A stretch of DNA of 7,688 bases from Chloroflexota bacterium (GCA_024223125.1 JAAEOP010000794.1:1-7688), one strand, 5' to 3'. Counted from the first letter of the stretch, positions 1 through 6,526 are shown. Made by a program: numbers and translations. Notes: a model not told the origin generated them from the sequence alone.

Positions 1-48
1 AATACGCGCTGTGGGCTTTGCCAAGTAACTTCACATTTCTTAAAAACT

Positions 49-86
49 AAAAAGCACGGCCGTCTTTTTTACGGCCGTGCTTTTTT
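49..86. terminator. Strong, potentially bidirectional intrinsic terminator
   Basis: A perfect 10-bp GC-rich stem pairs 54-63 (GCACGGCCGT) with 71-80 (ACGGCCGTGC) around a 7-nt loop. The stem is flanked by an A-run (49-53) and a T-run (81-86), which extend the pairing to 15 bp and provide a U-tract in both directions. It sits 3' of the minus-strand DUF4177-like gene and would also end any gene entering from the left. Each arm contains one copy of the ACGGCCGT octamer that is frequent in this window. Confidence 0.85.
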
Positions 87-156
87 ACACACTCCATAAT
101 ACACATCCCTCAAAATTCGCTCAGACAATTATTCTCCATTTCCGTGTACACTCTAT

Positions 157-418
157 CTACTCCTTTGGCTTAGGGCGTTTGAAAACATAGCGAATGCGAT
201 CAGTAAAAACAAGCTCCCATCCTTGTTCACCAAAATAGTTCAGACAGGTCACTATATTAGATGCCCACTCAGGATAGATTCTCTCCTCGTAACCGCCCAT
301 AAAACCTTTCTTCTTCTCGGTTTTATAGGCTGGTTGGTAGTTAATAAAAACCTCCCCAAGTATGAACCCCTTCCGTATCAGTATCATAAATTAGAGCCAA
401 ATATTCCCACTTTTTCAT
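157..418 (-). pseudogene. DUF4177-like small protein, broken by a one-base frameshift
   Basis: Two frames have to be joined. From an ATG at 416-418, the gene reads MKKWEYLALIYDTDTEGVHTW and then meets TAA just after the run at 346-357. The other frame continues INYQPAYKTEKKKGF and ends FGEQGWELVFTDRIRYVFKRPKPKE at a TAG (157-159). Dropping one base from CCCC at 354-357 joins them as HTWEVFINYQPA, giving about 86 residues. The K-W-E-Y start, the GWELV motif and the YVFKRP ending are typical of small DUF4177-type proteins, whose function is unknown. A good AAGGAG ribosome site (427-432) lies 8 nt before the upstream ATG, so that start is real and the internal ATG at 387 is an artefact of the shift. 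A genuine mutation, an assembly error or recoding are all possible; the frame join is sure, the family name less so. Confidence 0.7.
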
Positions 419-426
419 TTCTGCTT

Positions 427-432
427 CTCCTT
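427..432 (-). promoter_or_regulatory. Ribosome binding site of the DUF4177-like gene
   Basis: AAGGAG on the minus strand, 8 nt upstream of the ATG at 418. It decides the start in favour of the longer, frameshifted reading over the internal ATG at 387, which has no such site. Confidence 0.6.
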
Positions 433-481
433 AACCTCAGTAACGGCCGTTAAAGTTAGCAATGATTTCCAGATTGAAATC

Positions 482-510
482 TTGATTGAAAAATAGTATG
501 ATTCAATCAA
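482..510. repeat. Short inverted repeat in the intergenic gap
   Basis: TTGATTGAA (482-490) and TTCAATCAA (502-510) form a 9-bp AT-rich hairpin with an 11-nt loop. It lies upstream of the minus-strand DUF4177-like gene, between it and the terminator at 562-585. It could be an operator-like site or nothing; no T-run follows it. The gap 440-561 otherwise shows only one AACGGCCGTT copy (442-451) and no coding signal. Confidence 0.35.
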
Positions 511-561
511 TCCATTAAGTGGAGTTTGATGTGCGCTGATGGCTTTGCTGGAGTACATCGG

Positions 562-585
562 AAACACCCTTCGGGGTGTTTTTTT
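562..585 (+). terminator. Intrinsic terminator with a UUCG loop
   Basis: An 8-bp stem (562-569 AAACACCC with 574-581 GGGTGTTT) is closed by a TTCG tetraloop and followed by a T-run to 585. The U-tract points rightward, yet no plus-strand gene is visible upstream. The hairpin abuts the ancestral stop codon (584-586) of the minus-strand DUF3800 gene. It may act weakly as that gene's terminator, or shield it from antisense transcription. Confidence 0.7.
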
Positions 586-736
586 ATGGGAGCAATTTTT
601 TGCCATACCCCTTTATTTTTCCTGAACTACTGCGATGATATTTGTTTTGGTTGAGAATTTTAGCAATTTGTCATGCATATTGTGAATTATGCGACTCGAC
701 TAAACTGCATTCAGCCAGATGATCGTAATGAGCAGC

Positions 737-746
737 ATGAGCCAGC
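737..746. repeat. Target-site duplication, left copy
   Basis: ATGAGCCAGC, identical to 850-859. The two copies flank the palindromic element 747-849. Collapsing them to one restores the DUF3800 reading frame, which supports a true target-site duplication. Confidence 0.75.
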
Positions 747-849
747 CATTGTCGTTAACTTAAGACCTCGCAGGTTTCCAAAATGATCTACGCCCCTCTG
801 AGGTTTTGCGTTAAAACCTGCGAGGTCTTCGCTTAAGTTAACACTTATG
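747..849. mobile_element. 103-bp MITE-like palindromic element
   Basis: The element has terminal inverted repeats beginning CAT, four non-matching bases, then GTTAACTTAAG at 754-764, mirrored by CTTAAGTTAAC ending at 842 and ATG at 847-849. Inside these, a nested pair ACCTCGCAGGTTT (765-777) and AAACCTGCGAGGT (814-826) belongs to the AGACCT..AGGTTT palindrome type also seen in hsdM; one arm carries 5 extra bases (CGAAG when read from that end). A third partial copy, CCTCTGAGGTTTT, lies at 795-807. There is no room for a transposase, so it would move only in trans. It interrupts the DUF3800 gene and is flanked by 10-bp direct repeats. The exact outer boundary rests on those repeats; the GTTAAC arms alone would give 754-842. 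Confidence 0.75.
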
Positions 850-859
850 ATGAGCCAGC
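850..859. repeat. Target-site duplication, right copy
   Basis: ATGAGCCAGC, identical to 737-746. On the minus strand it encodes the LAH of the LQLADMLAH motif of the DUF3800 product, so this copy is the original coding sequence. Confidence 0.75.
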
Positions 860-1515
860 ATATCGGCCAATTGTAATCCAGCAATGTTTGCTTTTTTGTT
901 TTTGATTTTTAGTTCTTTGGAAGTCAATCGTGCTTTCATCAATTCGCCAGGTAAATAATCAGTACCGTTTTGGAACATCCGTCGAAATGAAGCTGCCAAC
1001 CTTTGGTCAGGTTTGGTGCCGCGTGCCTCAATCATCACATCTCCACGCAAGTTTTGATGTCGTAAGAAAAGCACATACCGTTCTAACATGACCTCCATGC
1101 AGTAATGGTAAGGGGCCGCCACACTGTGTAGGTGTTTTGGTGGGCGATTTTGTCTATGGTGACGAGAATAACCCAGTATTCCCAATCTTGAAAATAGTGC
1201 AACATTTCATCGGCAAAGGTTTGTCGTTTGATTTTATCAGCATAGAGTGACTTAAATGAACCCCGATAACGCACGATGTCCTTACGATGAAAAATGATCG
1301 GTTCGTCGGGGTCTTGCTGGAAGTATTTTTGCTTTAGGCGGCGCATATCGGACTGGATGCAGTTTAACATTTGATTGCCATTGGCGATAACACCAAAAAG
1401 GGATAGAAACCGTTCATTTTCTCCCAGACCGGGTTTCATATCGTGGTTGCCCACTTCGTCAATGTAAAGGCGGTATAAATTCTTCATTTCACCTACTCCC
1501 GAATGTCAATTACAC

Positions 1516-2496
1516 TTACCCATGCCCTAAAATCGGATGCGGCCGATACGGTTCTTCCAACGCCGCTATCTCATCGTCAGACAATTTGATTTCTACGGCC
1601 GCAATCGCTTCTTCCAACTGGTACATTTTGCTGGCCCCAATGATGGGAGCCGACACGCCCGGTTTGTGCAGCAGCCAGGCCAGGGCAATTTGAGCCGGTT
1701 TCACATTCCGTTTTTCGGCCAATGCCACGACCTGGTCTACCACAGAAAAATCACCCGCTTCATAATACATGTGGTGAGCAAAGTCATCGCTTTTGGCTCG
1801 TTTGGTTGGCCCTTCTTCTTTCGTCTTCCGATTGCCCGCCAAAAATCCCCGTGCCAGCGGACTCCACGGAATTAAGCCCACACCCTGATCCTGACAAAAG
1901 GGAATCATCTCTCGTTCCTCTTCCCGATAAACTAGATTGTAATGATTTTGCATAGAGGCGAAGCGTGTCCAACCATGTAGATCGGCCGTATATTGCGCTT
2001 TACCGAACTGCCAGGCAAACATACTAGAAGCGCCAATGTAACGCGCTTTCCCCGCCTTGACCACATCATGCAGCGCTTCCATCGTTTCCTCAATCGGTGT
2101 GTCATAATCCCAGCGGTGAATCTGGTACAAATCCACATAATCTGTGCCCAGCCGCCGCAATGAATTGTCTATCCCCTCCATAATATGTTTACGCGAAAGA
2201 CCGCCGCCGTTTACCCCTTTGCCGATGGGAAAATATATTTTGGTGGCAATCACCAGTTCATCCCGATTGGCAAATTCATTGAGTAACTTCCCGGTTATTT
2301 CTTCGCTGACGCCCAATGAGTACATATCGGCCGTGTCAAAAAAGTTAATGCCCGCTTCCAAAGCATGTTTAATAAACGGCCGCGCGGCCGCTTCATCCAA
2401 CACCCAATCCCGCCATTCTGGTGTGCCATATGTCATCATTCCCAAACAAATTCTGGATACCTTCAAACCCGATTTTCCTAAATTCACAAATTCCAT
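1516..2496 (-). CDS. Aldo/keto reductase
   Basis: Predicted cytosolic NADPH-dependent oxidoreductase of 326 residues that would interconvert a carbonyl and an alcohol; the substrate cannot be told. The TIM-barrel family pattern is complete. The catalytic tetrad is Asp54 and Tyr59 (FFDTADMY), Lys86 (VIATK) and His127 (LYQIHRWD). Cofactor and core segments are IGASSM, SMQNHYNL, IPWSPLARGFLAG and the C-terminal IIGASKMYQLEEAI. Length is usual for the family. A TTG at 2502 gives two more residues but directly abuts the AAGGAG at 2503-2508, so the ATG at 2494-2496 (6-nt spacing) is the start. It resembles the YajO-like group of general aldo/keto reductases, with tentative subfamily. The gene is intact, unlike its two minus-strand neighbours downstream, and contains several CGGCCG motifs. 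Confidence 0.95.
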   Translation of the reverse strand: MEFVNLGKSGLKVSRICLGMMTYGTPEWRDWVLDEAAARPFIKHALEAGINFFDTADMYSLGVSEEITGKLLNEFANRDELVIATKIYFPIGKGVNGGGLSRKHIMEGIDNSLRRLGTDYVDLYQIHRWDYDTPIEETMEALHDVVKAGKARYIGASSMFAWQFGKAQYTADLHGWTRFASMQNHYNLVYREEEREMIPFCQDQGVGLIPWSPLARGFLAGNRKTKEEGPTKRAKSDDFAHHMYYEAGDFSVVDQVVALAEKRNVKPAQIALAWLLHKPGVSAPIIGASKMYQLEEAIAAVEIKLSDDEIAALEEPYRPHPILGHG

Positions 2497-2502
2497 TTCC
2501 AA

Positions 2503-2508
2503 CTCCTT
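2503..2508 (-). promoter_or_regulatory. Ribosome binding site deciding the aldo/keto reductase start
   Basis: AAGGAG on the minus strand, 6 nt before the ATG at 2496 and immediately next to the TTG at 2502. It rules out the TTG as the start codon. Confidence 0.7.
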
Positions 2509-2551
2509 TTATCCGTATTCCATAATCCGAGACGGCCGATATTCTACAACA

Positions 2552-2579
2552 ATAATAAACCTCCCTGCGTCAATGGCAA
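2552..2579 (-). promoter_or_regulatory. Candidate sigma-70-like promoter of the aldo/keto reductase
   Basis: On the minus strand, TTGCCA (plus-strand 2574-2579) and TATTAT (2552-2557) are separated by 16 nt. Each differs from the consensus at one position. It lies about 55 nt upstream of the start codon in the divergent intergenic region 2497-2719. A second -35-like TTGACG overlaps it. No equally good pair was found for the divergent plus-strand gene; a TTGACG at 2679-2684 lacks a convincing -10. Confidence 0.4.
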
Positions 2580-2707
2580 GCGCCCATATTTTATGTTATC
2601 TTACTCATGCGAGTTGAGGTAGGGAATAACGGCCGTTAACGAACTCACACACTTGATAACAATCAGGCGCTTTTTTTGTTGACGGCGTAGAAAAATTATT
2701 GAACATT

Positions 2708-2713
2708 GAGGAG
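2708..2713 (+). promoter_or_regulatory. Ribosome binding site deciding the PH-domain gene start
   Basis: GAGGAG lies 6 nt before the ATG at 2720. A TTG at 2699 in the same frame would place this site inside the coding region, so ATG 2720 is preferred. Confidence 0.7.
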
Positions 2714-2719
2714 CAACAT

Positions 2720-3100
2720 ATGAGTTTTTTAAGTGGATTATTAGGTAATGCAAGTGAAGCGGATGCTGAACAAATTCAGGCAAAATTCAAAGACATCTTC
2801 ATTCCAGAAGAAGAAGTAAAAGCGGCATTCGTTTTGATTCGAGACACGTTTATTTTTACGGACAAACGTTTGGTTGTGGTGGATGTTCAGGGAACCTCTG
2901 GGAAAAAGATTGAATATTTGAGTGTGCCTTACAAATCGATCAAATATTTCTCTATAGAAACGGCCGGAACTTTTGACCGCGACGCCGAATTAAAAGTATG
3001 GGTTTCCGACAACCGGGCGCCCACCATCAGCAAGCAGATCAAAAAAGGGATTGATATTGTCAGTCTACAGCGCACGCTCGCTTATTTTGTTATGAATTAA
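2720..3100 (+). CDS. Bacterial PH-domain protein (bPH_1 / DUF1696 type)
   Basis: A 126-residue cytosolic protein without signal peptide or membrane segment. It begins MSFLSGLLGNASEAD. A helical lead (to about residue 30) is followed by the beta-rich core: AAFVLIRDTFIFTDKRLVVVDVQG (36-58), GKKIEYLSVPYKSI (61-74), FSIETAGTFDRDAELKVWV (77-95) and a C-terminal helix over residues 105-123. The order and wording of these segments match the small bacterial PH-like family PF08000, which forms ring oligomers in solved structures; its biological role is poorly defined. The start follows a GAGGAG site. It ends 10 nt before hsdM and is probably co-transcribed with it, which is unusual for a type I restriction locus. 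It contains one CGGCCG (2961-2966). Confidence 0.9.
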   Translation: MSFLSGLLGNASEADAEQIQAKFKDIFIPEEEVKAAFVLIRDTFIFTDKRLVVVDVQGTSGKKIEYLSVPYKSIKYFSIETAGTFDRDAELKVWVSDNRAPTISKQIKKGIDIVSLQRTLAYFVMN

Positions 3101-3110
3101 AGGAACCTCC

Positions 3111-5177
3111 ATGAGCAACTACGGCCGTCACGTCAGCTTCATCTGGAGCATCGCGGAAACCCTGCGCGGGAATTATAAACAATCGGAATACGGCCGTGTC
3201 GTACTACCCTTTACCGTATTGCGCCGCCTCGACTGTGTGCTCGAACCAACCAAGGATGCTGTCCTTGCTAAGCGGGATACCATCCCCCCCAACACTGACA
3301 ATACCATGAGCGAACTGATGCTCAACATGGCCAGCAGCCAAAACTTCCACAACATCAGCTGCTACAGCTTTGCCAACCTGCTCAACGACCCCGACAACAT
3401 CGCCGCCAACCTCAACAACATGGTCAACGGCTTCAGTGCCGACACGCGCGAAATCTTCATTGAGCGCTTTGAACTGCCCAAACAAATTACCCGCCTCGAC
3501 AAAAACAACCTGCTCTACCTCATCGTCAAACAGTTTGCCGCCACCGATCTCCATCCCGACACGGTCAGCAATTTAGAGATGGGCTACATCTTTGAAGAGC
3601 TAATTCGCCGCTTCTCCGAGCAGAGCAACGAAACGGCGGGGGAGCATTTCACGCCTCGCGAAGTGATTCGGCTGATGGTCAACCTGCTCTTTCAGGAAGA
3701 TGGGGATGCGCTGACTCAGCAAGGCATCATCCGCAAACTGTATGATCCCACCTGTGGTACGGGTGGCATGCTCAGTGTCGCTGAGGAGTATTTGCGTGAA
3801 CTCAACCCCGACGCCCATTTAGAGGTGTATGGACAGGAACTCAACGATGAAAGTTACGCCATCTGCAAGTCGGACATGATGATTAAGGGGCAGAACGCCA
3901 AGAACATCTACCCAGGCAACAGCTTTTCTGAAGATGGCTTGCCCGACCAGCAGTTTGATTACCTGCTCTCCAATCCCCCCTTTGGCGTGGAGTGGAAGAT
4001 GGTGCAGGATGCGATTAAGGATGAACACAACACACTGGGGTATAAAGGCCGTTTTGGTCCCGGATTGCCCCGCGTTAGTGATGGCTCGTTGTTGTTTGTG
4101 ATGCACATGATTGCCAAGTTCAACAGACCTGACAGGTTTTCAAAACCTGTCAGGTCTCGCCTCACGGTAGTCCTCAACGGTTCACCGTTGTTTACGGGCA
4201 GTGCGGGCAGTGGTGAGAGCAATATCCGGCGTTGGATTATTGAGAATGATTGGCTGGAAGCGATTATTGCCCTGCCGACAGATATGTTCTACAACACAGG
4301 CATCGCCACTTATATTTGGATAATTACGAACCAGAAGACAGCGCAGCGCAAAGGCAAGATTCAACTGATCAATGCTACGGGATTTGATACGCCGATGCGC
4401 AAGAGTTTGGGCAGTAAGCGCAAGCAAATTGCGAAGGCGGATATCGGGACAATCACGCAATTGTTTGGTGATTATGCCGAAGGTGGATTATGCAAGATTT
4501 TTGACAATACGGATTTTGGCTACCAACGCATCACCGTCGAGCGACCGCTCAAGCTCAATTTTCAGGTGAGTGCGGAGCGGATTGAACGGTTAAAGGCGGC
4601 AAAAGGGTTTGGCCGACTGAAGGCGGATATGCAGGAGGCAATACTGACGACATTAATGGATCCCCGCCTACGCGGGGATGACAACCATGAGACCGTCATT
4701 CCCGTGAATGCGGGAATCCACCAACCCAACACGCCCACACCGCGCACAGATGATGGTGGGATACGCATCTACACCAACCGCGACACCTTCCTCGCCGACC
4801 TGAAAGCGGCAGCACAAGATGTGGGACTGACCCTGAAAGCAGTACAGCTAAAACTGATTTGGCAAGCATTGAGCGAGAAGGATGACAGTGCTGAGCCGTG
4901 CCGCGACAAGAAGGGCAACCTTGAACCGGACAGTGACCTGCGCGACTATGAAAATGTGCCCCTCAAAGAAAACATTGACGACTACTTCCAGCGGGAGGTG
5001 CTGCCCCACGTGCCTGACGCCTGGATTGAGCACAGCAAGACCAAAGTAGGCTACGAAATCCCCTTTAACCGCCATTTTTATGAATATGTGCCACCCCGAT
5101 CTTTGGCCGAGATTGATGCTGATTTGGATAAAGTGAGTGCCGAGATTATGCAGCTTCTACGGGAGGTGCATGTTTAA
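3111..5177 (+). CDS. hsdM: Type I restriction-modification system, DNA methyltransferase subunit (HsdM)
   Basis: A 688-residue adenine methyltransferase subunit that works with HsdS (M2S1) to methylate a bipartite target using SAM. The N-terminal HsdM_N helical region covers about 1-140, starting SNYGRHVSFIWSIAETLRG. Then follow GEHFTPREV (177-185), the SAM-binding motif I DPTCGTGG (212-219), and the catalytic NPPF (288-291). NGSPLFTGSAGSGES (356-370) and WLEAIIALPTDMFYNTGI are conserved core segments. The C-terminal YEIPFNRHFYEYVPPRSLAEIDADL (648-672) is typical of the longer HsdM group. An AGGAA site precedes the ATG, and the stop overlaps the hsdS start by one base (TAATG). Oddities: residues 339-349 come entirely from a 33-nt palindrome, and about 516-537 from a REP-like inverted pair. 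Both are in frame and lie between conserved segments, so the enzyme may still work. Confidence 0.97.
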   Translation: MSNYGRHVSFIWSIAETLRGNYKQSEYGRVVLPFTVLRRLDCVLEPTKDAVLAKRDTIPPNTDNTMSELMLNMASSQNFHNISCYSFANLLNDPDNIAANLNNMVNGFSADTREIFIERFELPKQITRLDKNNLLYLIVKQFAATDLHPDTVSNLEMGYIFEELIRRFSEQSNETAGEHFTPREVIRLMVNLLFQEDGDALTQQGIIRKLYDPTCGTGGMLSVAEEYLRELNPDAHLEVYGQELNDESYAICKSDMMIKGQNAKNIYPGNSFSEDGLPDQQFDYLLSNPPFGVEWKMVQDAIKDEHNTLGYKGRFGPGLPRVSDGSLLFVMHMIAKFNRPDRFSKPVRSRLTVVLNGSPLFTGSAGSGESNIRRWIIENDWLEAIIALPTDMFYNTGIATYIWIITNQKTAQRKGKIQLINATGFDTPMRKSLGSKRKQIAKADIGTITQLFGDYAEGGLCKIFDNTDFGYQRITVERPLKLNFQVSAERIERLKAAKGFGRLKADMQEAILTTLMDPRLRGDDNHETVIPVNAGIHQPNTPTPRTDDGGIRIYTNRDTFLADLKAAAQDVGLTLKAVQLKLIWQALSEKDDSAEPCRDKKGNLEPDSDLRDYENVPLKENIDDYFQREVLPHVPDAWIEHSKTKVGYEIPFNRHFYEYVPPRSLAEIDADLDKVSAEIMQLLREVHV
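4125..4157. repeat. 33-nt palindromic repeat inserted in frame in hsdM
   Basis: Two 16-nt arms, AGACCTGACAGGTTTT and AAAACCTGTCAGGTCT, surround a single central C, a perfect hairpin. It is exactly 11 codons (RPDRFSKPVRS, residues 339-349) and lies between MIAKFN and RLTVVLNGSPLF, where HsdM proteins normally have a short variable loop. The core AGACCT..CAGGTTT is shared with the nested arms of the element at 747-849 and, in altered form, with 6524-6546. Confidence 0.85.
4657..4719. repeat. REP-like inverted pair inserted in frame in hsdM
   Basis: Two 26-nt units in opposite orientation (4657-4682 and 4694-4719) lie 11 nt apart. Each is itself a hairpin: ATCCCCGC/GCGGGGAT at 4660-4679 and ATTCCCG/CGGGAAT at 4698-4717. 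Read through, they give MDPRLRGDD and VIPVNAGIH, peptide signatures often produced when this widespread TGGATYCCCGC..GGGRATGAC repeat type lies in coding DNA. It sits in a linker of HsdM before IRIYTNRDTF and keeps the frame, since 63 nt is 21 codons. Confidence 0.85.
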
Positions 5178-6526
5178 TGGAAGCCAGATATGGAAAATAC
5201 CCTGAATATAAAAACTCAGGCATCGAATGGGTGGATCGGATTCCAAGCCATTGGGATATATGTAGTTTGCGGTGGTTAACCAATCTTTATACTGGAGGTA
5301 CCCCAGACAAAAGCAATCTAGCATACTGGACTGATGGCACTATTCCTTGGTTAGCATCAGGAGAAGTCAATCAAAAGTATATTTCTAACCCCACTACATT
5401 TATCACAGAAGAAGCATATAAGAATTCAAGTGCAAAGTGGGTTAAAAAAGATTCTCTGCTTATGGCGATTGCGGGACAGGGGAAAACAAAAGGAACCATT
5501 GGGCATCTTGGTTTTGATGCGACTTGTAATCAATCAATGGCTGCAATTAAACCATTGACAATAAAACCACGATATTTATTTTACTGGCTCGAAAGCAATT
5601 ATAGGAATATCCGCGGTCTTGCAGGTGATGGCTTGAGAGATGGTCTAAATTTGGAGATGTTGGGATCTATAAAATCTCCTATTCCTGAATCATCCGAGCA
5701 AACTCAAATCGCTACGTTCCTTGACCGCGAAACGGCCGTTATCGACACACTCATCGCCAAACAAGAAGAACTGATCCGACTGCTGCAAGAAAAGCGAACG
5801 GCCGTTATCTCCCACGCCGTCACTAAAGGCCTCAACCCCCATGCCCCCCTCAAAGACAGCGGCATCGAATGGCTCGGCCAAACTCCCTCGCATTGGACAA
5901 CAAGTTGGCTTAAATATCATGTAAACACAATAAATGGTTTTGGGTTTAAGTCATCAGACGTATGTGATGAAGGTGTTCCTTTTATCAGGGCTGGAAATAT
6001 CAAGAAAAAAACAATCACGTCTACAGATTTATTTTTACCCCAAGATGTCGTGGATCAACATAAACGGGTCATTCTCTCTGCGGGGGATCTTGTTATTAGT
6101 ATGGTTGGTAGTCATCCTCGAATTATTGAGTCTGCGGTTGGTCAAATTGGAATAGTGCCACCTTCTTTAGATGGTGCTGTACCTAATCAAAATGTTGTTA
6201 TTCTCAGAGAAAAAAAGAGCAAAAAACTTAACAAGAGATTCCTCTTCTATACCTTGTGGAGTACACCGTATAGAAATCATCTGAACCTATACAGTCATCA
6301 ATTAGCAAATCAATCAATTATCAGTTCATCATTAATAGCAAACGCGAATTTCTTGCTACCTCCTATCGAAGAGCAGAAAGAAATCGTTGATTTTCTTGAT
6401 GGTCGACTAGAAAAATTAGAGAAATTGATTTCAAAATCTAAAAACAGTATCAAGTTGATGAAAGAACGTCGCACCGCCCTCATCTCCGCCGCCATCACCG
6501 GCAAAATCGACGTGCGCCACGCCTGA
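5177..6526 (+). CDS. hsdS: Type I restriction-modification system, specificity subunit (HsdS)
   Basis: A 449-residue target-recognition subunit that pairs with HsdM and, when present, HsdR. It has the two-fold HsdS layout. TRD1 (about 15-175) opens with KNSGIEWVDRIPSHW and contains GGTPDKSNLAYW and IPWLASGEV. A central conserved helix follows (about 176-218, QTQIATFLDRETAVIDTLIAKQEELIRLLQEKRTAVIS). TRD2 (about 226-395) opens with KDSGIEWLGQTPSHW. The C-terminal conserved helix (398-447) reads EQKEIVDFLDGRLEKLEKLI and ERRTALISAAITGKIDV. The two repeats predict a bipartite recognition sequence. Base composition is a mosaic: both TRDs are clearly AT-rich, while the conserved segments at about 5707-5890 and 6466-6526 are GC-rich. 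The start overlaps the hsdM stop. The TGA stop lies within a palindromic repeat (6524-6546), so the original C-terminus may have been a few residues different. Confidence 0.96.
   Translation: MEARYGKYPEYKNSGIEWVDRIPSHWDICSLRWLTNLYTGGTPDKSNLAYWTDGTIPWLASGEVNQKYISNPTTFITEEAYKNSSAKWVKKDSLLMAIAGQGKTKGTIGHLGFDATCNQSMAAIKPLTIKPRYLFYWLESNYRNIRGLAGDGLRDGLNLEMLGSIKSPIPESSEQTQIATFLDRETAVIDTLIAKQEELIRLLQEKRTAVISHAVTKGLNPHAPLKDSGIEWLGQTPSHWTTSWLKYHVNTINGFGFKSSDVCDEGVPFIRAGNIKKKTITSTDLFLPQDVVDQHKRVILSAGDLVISMVGSHPRIIESAVGQIGIVPPSLDGAVPNQNVVILREKKSKKLNKRFLFYTLWSTPYRNHLNLYSHQLANQSIISSSLIANANFLLPPIEEQKEIVDFLDGRLEKLEKLISKSKNSIKLMKERRTALISAAITGKIDVRHA

Larger units (their letters stand above)
584..1487 (-). 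pseudogene. DUF3800-family gene, inactivated by three lesions
   Basis: The N-terminal frame (1487 down to about 1112) shows YRLYIDEVGNHD, the DUF3800 D-E motif, then PDEPIIFHRKDIV and a VTIDK segment. Near 1112-1120 (GGGGCCGCC on the plus strand) a base is missing, and the protein resumes in the next frame as PYHYCMEVMLERYVLFL, GDVMIEARG and SKELKIKNKKANIAGLQLADMLAH. A MITE-like insertion (747-849) then supplies a premature TAA (838-840). Beyond it the same frame continues AAHYDHLAECSLVESHNSQYA, a TGA at 671-673, QIAKILNQNKYHRSSSGKIKGYGKKLLP, and TAA at 584-586. The span of 904 nt, minus 113 nt (element plus one target copy), plus 1 nt, equals exactly 264 codons, a usual length for the family. 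The function of DUF3800 is not established; members often sit near mobile or defence genes. It starts 28 nt after the aldo/keto reductase on the same strand and may be read from that promoter. Confidence 0.88.

Noticed and set aside
2..50. Possible 3' end of a plus-strand gene entering from the left
   Set aside because: One frame stops at 26-28 and another at 48-50 before the terminator, but fewer than 16 codons are visible and neither shows a recognisable ending.
415..606. 63-aa minus-strand reading frame
   Set aside because: It overlaps the DUF3800 C-terminus, a terminator and the intergenic gap, and has no ribosome site or family resemblance.
838..1185. Separate 115-aa protein
   Set aside because: It is the second frame of the frameshifted DUF3800 gene plus a false end provided by the inserted element.
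2497..2502. TTG start for the aldo/keto reductase
   Set aside because: It directly touches the AAGGAG ribosome site; the ATG at 2496 has correct spacing.
2667..2678. T-run after GGCGC as a terminator
   Set aside because: No complementary stem precedes it.
3819..4460. Minus-strand reading frames opposite hsdM
   Set aside because: They are shadows of a gene with clear methyltransferase motifs and lack ribosome sites and family similarity.
4125..4719. CRISPR-like repeats in hsdM
   Set aside because: The two palindromes are of different kinds, are not regularly spaced and lie inside an intact coding region.
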